A stretch of DNA of 64,000 nucleotides from Chondrinema litorale (GTDB lineage: Bacteria; Bacteroidota; Bacteroidia; Cytophagales; Flammeovirgaceae). The position numbers were made by a program, and so were the translations under genes. Positions 63,320 to 64,000 of the stretch are shown in pieces. Each line of letters begins with the position of its first letter. Within the stretch, counting starts at the first letter, position 1. The stretch lies in contig NZ_CP111043.1 in the NCBI RefSeq assembly GCF_026250525.1, forward strand, positions 868,001-932,000, read 5' to 3'. The notes under the pieces were generated by a model that saw nothing but the letters and a program-made list of their open reading frames with translations, made no database searches and had not been told where the DNA came from.

Positions 63320-64000
63320 TTAGTAAAGAGTTACACTACTATCATCCCAGAATACAGCATCAGTAATGTTTTTTTGTACCATATTCGCATTTCTTTCAAC
63401 ATTTACAGCAGGGTAGAAGTAAGAACGGATAAAATCACCAGAACCTGACTCTAATCCTGGAGCCATATTGCTAGGCATTCCAGTTCTTCTGTACATGTTG
63501 TATGCTTCTAAACCGTTACCCCAAAGTGCGATATAGTATTCTTTCATTAAGATGTCTAGTTTAGCACTCTCTCCAGAAGCAGCATCGTATTGCTCTAAAA
63601 CATAAGCAATGTACTCAGCTACATCATCATCAGTAGGAACATAAGCATCTTCTATAGAAACTTCTTCTCCTCTAATAGTTACAGTACCTGAGAAAGTAGT
63701 TGCATCTAAAGATGAAAAACCCATTACTTTATCAAATGATTTTTGCATACCGCTTTCTAATAAAGCTCTTGCATCGTCATTAGTTCCAAGAGTTAATGCA
63801 GCTTCAGCTCTTAAGAAATCAACATAAGAAGATAACATAAGTGGCCAAATACCTTGACCTTTTGCACCAGTAGTACCACTTTGTTGCTGAGATGTAAATG
63901 AGTTTTCATCAAACTGACCACCTGCAGGATATAATCCGTAAAGAGTTCTTAGCTCACCATCTGGTGGAATACCTTCGCCATTTAAGTGATCTCTACCTAA
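63320..64000 (-). CDS. SusD/RagB-family outer-membrane lipoprotein, N terminus outside the window
   Basis: The reading frame stays open from the window edge at 64000 (LGRDHLNGEGIPPDGELRTLYG), so ATG 63838 is an internal Met. The C-terminal part SSYVDFLRAEAALTLGTNDDARALLESG, YIALWGNGLEAYNMYRRTGMP, YFYPAVNVERNANM and the end VFWDDSSVTLY are the SusD-like_2 pattern. SusD proteins bind substrate for a TonB-dependent SusC transporter, which should lie upstream, outside the window. Confidence 0.9.
   Translation of the reverse strand, partial: LGRDHLNGEGIPPDGELRTLYGLYPAGGQFDENSFTSQQQSGTTGAKGQGIWPLMLSSYVDFLRAEAALTLGTNDDARALLESGMQKSFDKVMGFSSLDATTFSGTVTIRGEEVSIEDAYVPTDDDVAEYIAYVLEQYDAASGESAKLDILMKEYYIALWGNGLEAYNMYRRTGMPSNMAPGLESGSGDFIRSYFYPAVNVERNANMVQKNITDAVFWDDSSVTLY

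Noticed and set aside
1..64000. CRISPR array, tRNA, rRNA, tmRNA or riboswitch
   Set aside because: No regular spaced repeats or TPsiC-like blocks in intergenic spaces were found by eye; covariance-model scans could not be run.

Overview
The window reads as a chromosomal segment of an AT-rich, Gram-negative Bacteroidota, most likely a Cytophagales-type gliding or marine bacterium (inference). The evidence is a SusD-like lipoprotein, a type IX secretion C-terminal sorting domain, many short-lipobox outer-membrane lipoproteins, a FtsX-like permease of the large Cytophagales type, a CrtI/CrtD carotenoid enzyme, and TAnnTTTG-type promoter elements instead of sigma70 boxes. I found no tRNA, rRNA or CRISPR array.

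Layout. 1-3.4 kb: the end of a NUDIX gene, then an overlapping pair encoding a PorV/PorQ-like barrel and a helix-hairpin-helix protein with a predicted outer-membrane barrel. 3.4-8.2 kb: two GH3 glycosidases, one exported and one apparently cytoplasmic. 8.2-10.4 kb: a nested insertion, with a complete IS1595-type element (14-bp terminal repeats, 8-bp target duplication) sitting inside a decayed IS630-type element whose end supplies the stop codon of the second GH3 gene. 10.4-21.9 kb: housekeeping genes (nspC, folB, a DivIVA-like protein, a WD40 protein, rfaE2-like, fatty acid hydroxylase, M20 dipeptidase, a Lys1/alanine-dehydrogenase-like enzyme, ndk, a FAN1-like nuclease). 22.4-25.1 kb: a probable cupin / aldo-keto reductase / serine hydrolase operon. 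25-33 kb: small conserved genes, crtD-like, an ABC-F protein and etfBA. 33-42 kb: envelope genes, a FtsX-type permease and a TPR histidine kinase with its LuxR regulator. 42-51 kb: unknown secreted proteins, a beta-helix protein, a periplasmic trehalase, a caspase-like lipoprotein and an FKBP isomerase. 51-60.4 kb: a GNAT fusion, a tiny basic protein, aguB, DoxX plus a Tat-exported Gfo/Idh/MocA protein, and arsR-arsM with two matching operator-like sites. 60.5-64 kb: an arylsulfotransferase-like protein with a T9SS tag, then the end of a SusD-type locus.

Most genes are single or in pairs, and convergent pairs are separated by strong hairpin terminators. The observations most worth checking are the nested IS and its effect on the GH3 3' end; a decayed copy of the 5' end of the FtsX-like permease gene hidden in the trehalase upstream region (about 45.69-45.84 kb); the paired ars operators; the HHH-barrel gene pair; and a lipoprotein caspase with a C-terminal EF-hand-like loop. 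I do not see a clearly new multi-gene system. The best candidates for undescribed biology are individual proteins and the HHH-barrel pair.
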